Shown here in pieces: positions 6,033 through 6,053 of a stretch of DNA of 6,053 nt (position 1 is the first letter of the stretch; the number at the start of each line of letters is the position of its first letter). Where the stretch lies: the NCBI GenBank assembly GCA_003695005.1, contig RFJE01000218.1, positions 1 to 6,053 on the forward strand, in the 5' to 3' direction. The notes below the pieces were generated by a model. It ran no database searches. It was given only the letters and a program-made list of their open reading frames with translations, and was not told where the DNA came from. Made by a program: the position numbers and the translations under genes. The DNA is from Candidatus Hydrogenedentota bacterium. Lineage in GTDB: Bacteria; Spirochaetota; Leptospiria; Turneriellales; J094.

Positions 6033-6053
6033 ACTTGAACCCGTGACCCTCGG
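6033..6053 (-). other. Possible tRNA-gene fragment (anticodon-stem end to T-loop), running off the window
   Basis: Read on the minus strand from the window edge, CCGAGGGTCACGGGTTCAAG (plus one T) has the form of a tRNA from the 3' anticodon stem through the variable loop to the T-loop, with TTCAAGT at 6039-6033. The expected 3' half of the T-stem would be CCCGT, but the sequence continues TCTAAATG. Only two or three weak pairs form, there is no acceptor stem and there is no CCA. It therefore looks like a tRNA gene interrupted in the T-loop, or a chance match. Most of the molecule would lie outside the window. Confidence 0.25.

Larger units (their letters stand above)
5634..6053. other. 420-base region upstream of mreB without an intact gene
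   Basis: No complete gene of normal size is visible on either strand. The part nearest mreB (5634-5719) is AT-rich and would hold the ribosome site and probably the promoter, but no convincing -35/-10 pair was found. TTGTCA at 5698-5693 is a fair -35, but no good -10 lies 16-18 bases after it. TTGCGG at 5726-5721 with TATTAC at 5704-5699 (16-base spacer) is equally weak. The part 5720-5835 is a GC-rich island (68 of 116 bases by hand count) full of hairpins. The part 5786-5956 holds a transposase-like relic reading frame, 5950-6005 an inverted repeat, and 6033-6053 a tRNA-like end. The remaining stretch 6006-6032 shows nothing. Confidence 0.7.

Overview
The window carries one minus-strand gene cluster for the rod-shape (elongasome) machinery, followed by about 420 bases of non-coding, structured and partly relic DNA upstream of it. 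In transcription order, which runs from right to left, the genes are mreB (5633-4611), mreC (4607-3675), mreD (3678-3136), mrdA/PBP2 (3139-1235) and rodA (1238 to the window edge, cut at its C-terminal end). The order mreB-mreC-mreD-mrdA-rodA is the classical one of diderm bacteria. Three successive junctions are identical 4-base ATGA overlaps, and the mreB/mreC junction leaves only 3 bases, so this is almost certainly one transcript with coupled translation.

The genes work together as follows. MreB is the actin-like cytoplasmic filament. MreC and MreD link it across the inner membrane. RodA (SEDS glycosyltransferase) and PBP2 (class B transpeptidase) form the peptidoglycan polymerase/cross-linking pair that inserts side-wall material. 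All five proteins look intact where visible.

The organism is a diderm, low-to-moderate GC bacterium (roughly 40% GC by eye in the genes). The gene order and the MreB sequence, including its C-terminal end [12 protein letters not shown], remind me most of spirochaetes of the Leptospira lineage. This is a recollection of family sequences and not a search, so the assignment is tentative.

The region upstream of mreB (5634-6053) differs in character. Going away from mreB it holds a possible four-codon leader ORF ending one base before the mreB start. Next comes a GC-rich island (5720-5835, 68 of 116 bases G+C by hand count) with several hairpins, two of which are mutually exclusive. After that lie the 5' end of an IS30-like transposase gene whose start codon is buried in a 15-bp inverted repeat, and at the window edge a short stretch that resembles the T-arm half of a tRNA gene. 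The island and transposase relic suggest that mobile DNA has landed just upstream of the operon.

The points most worth a second look are an insertion of about 145 residues in RodA, a predicted Cys/Cys/His/Cys metal site combined with an altered SxN motif in PBP2, and the switch-like hairpin arrangement in the presumed mreB leader.
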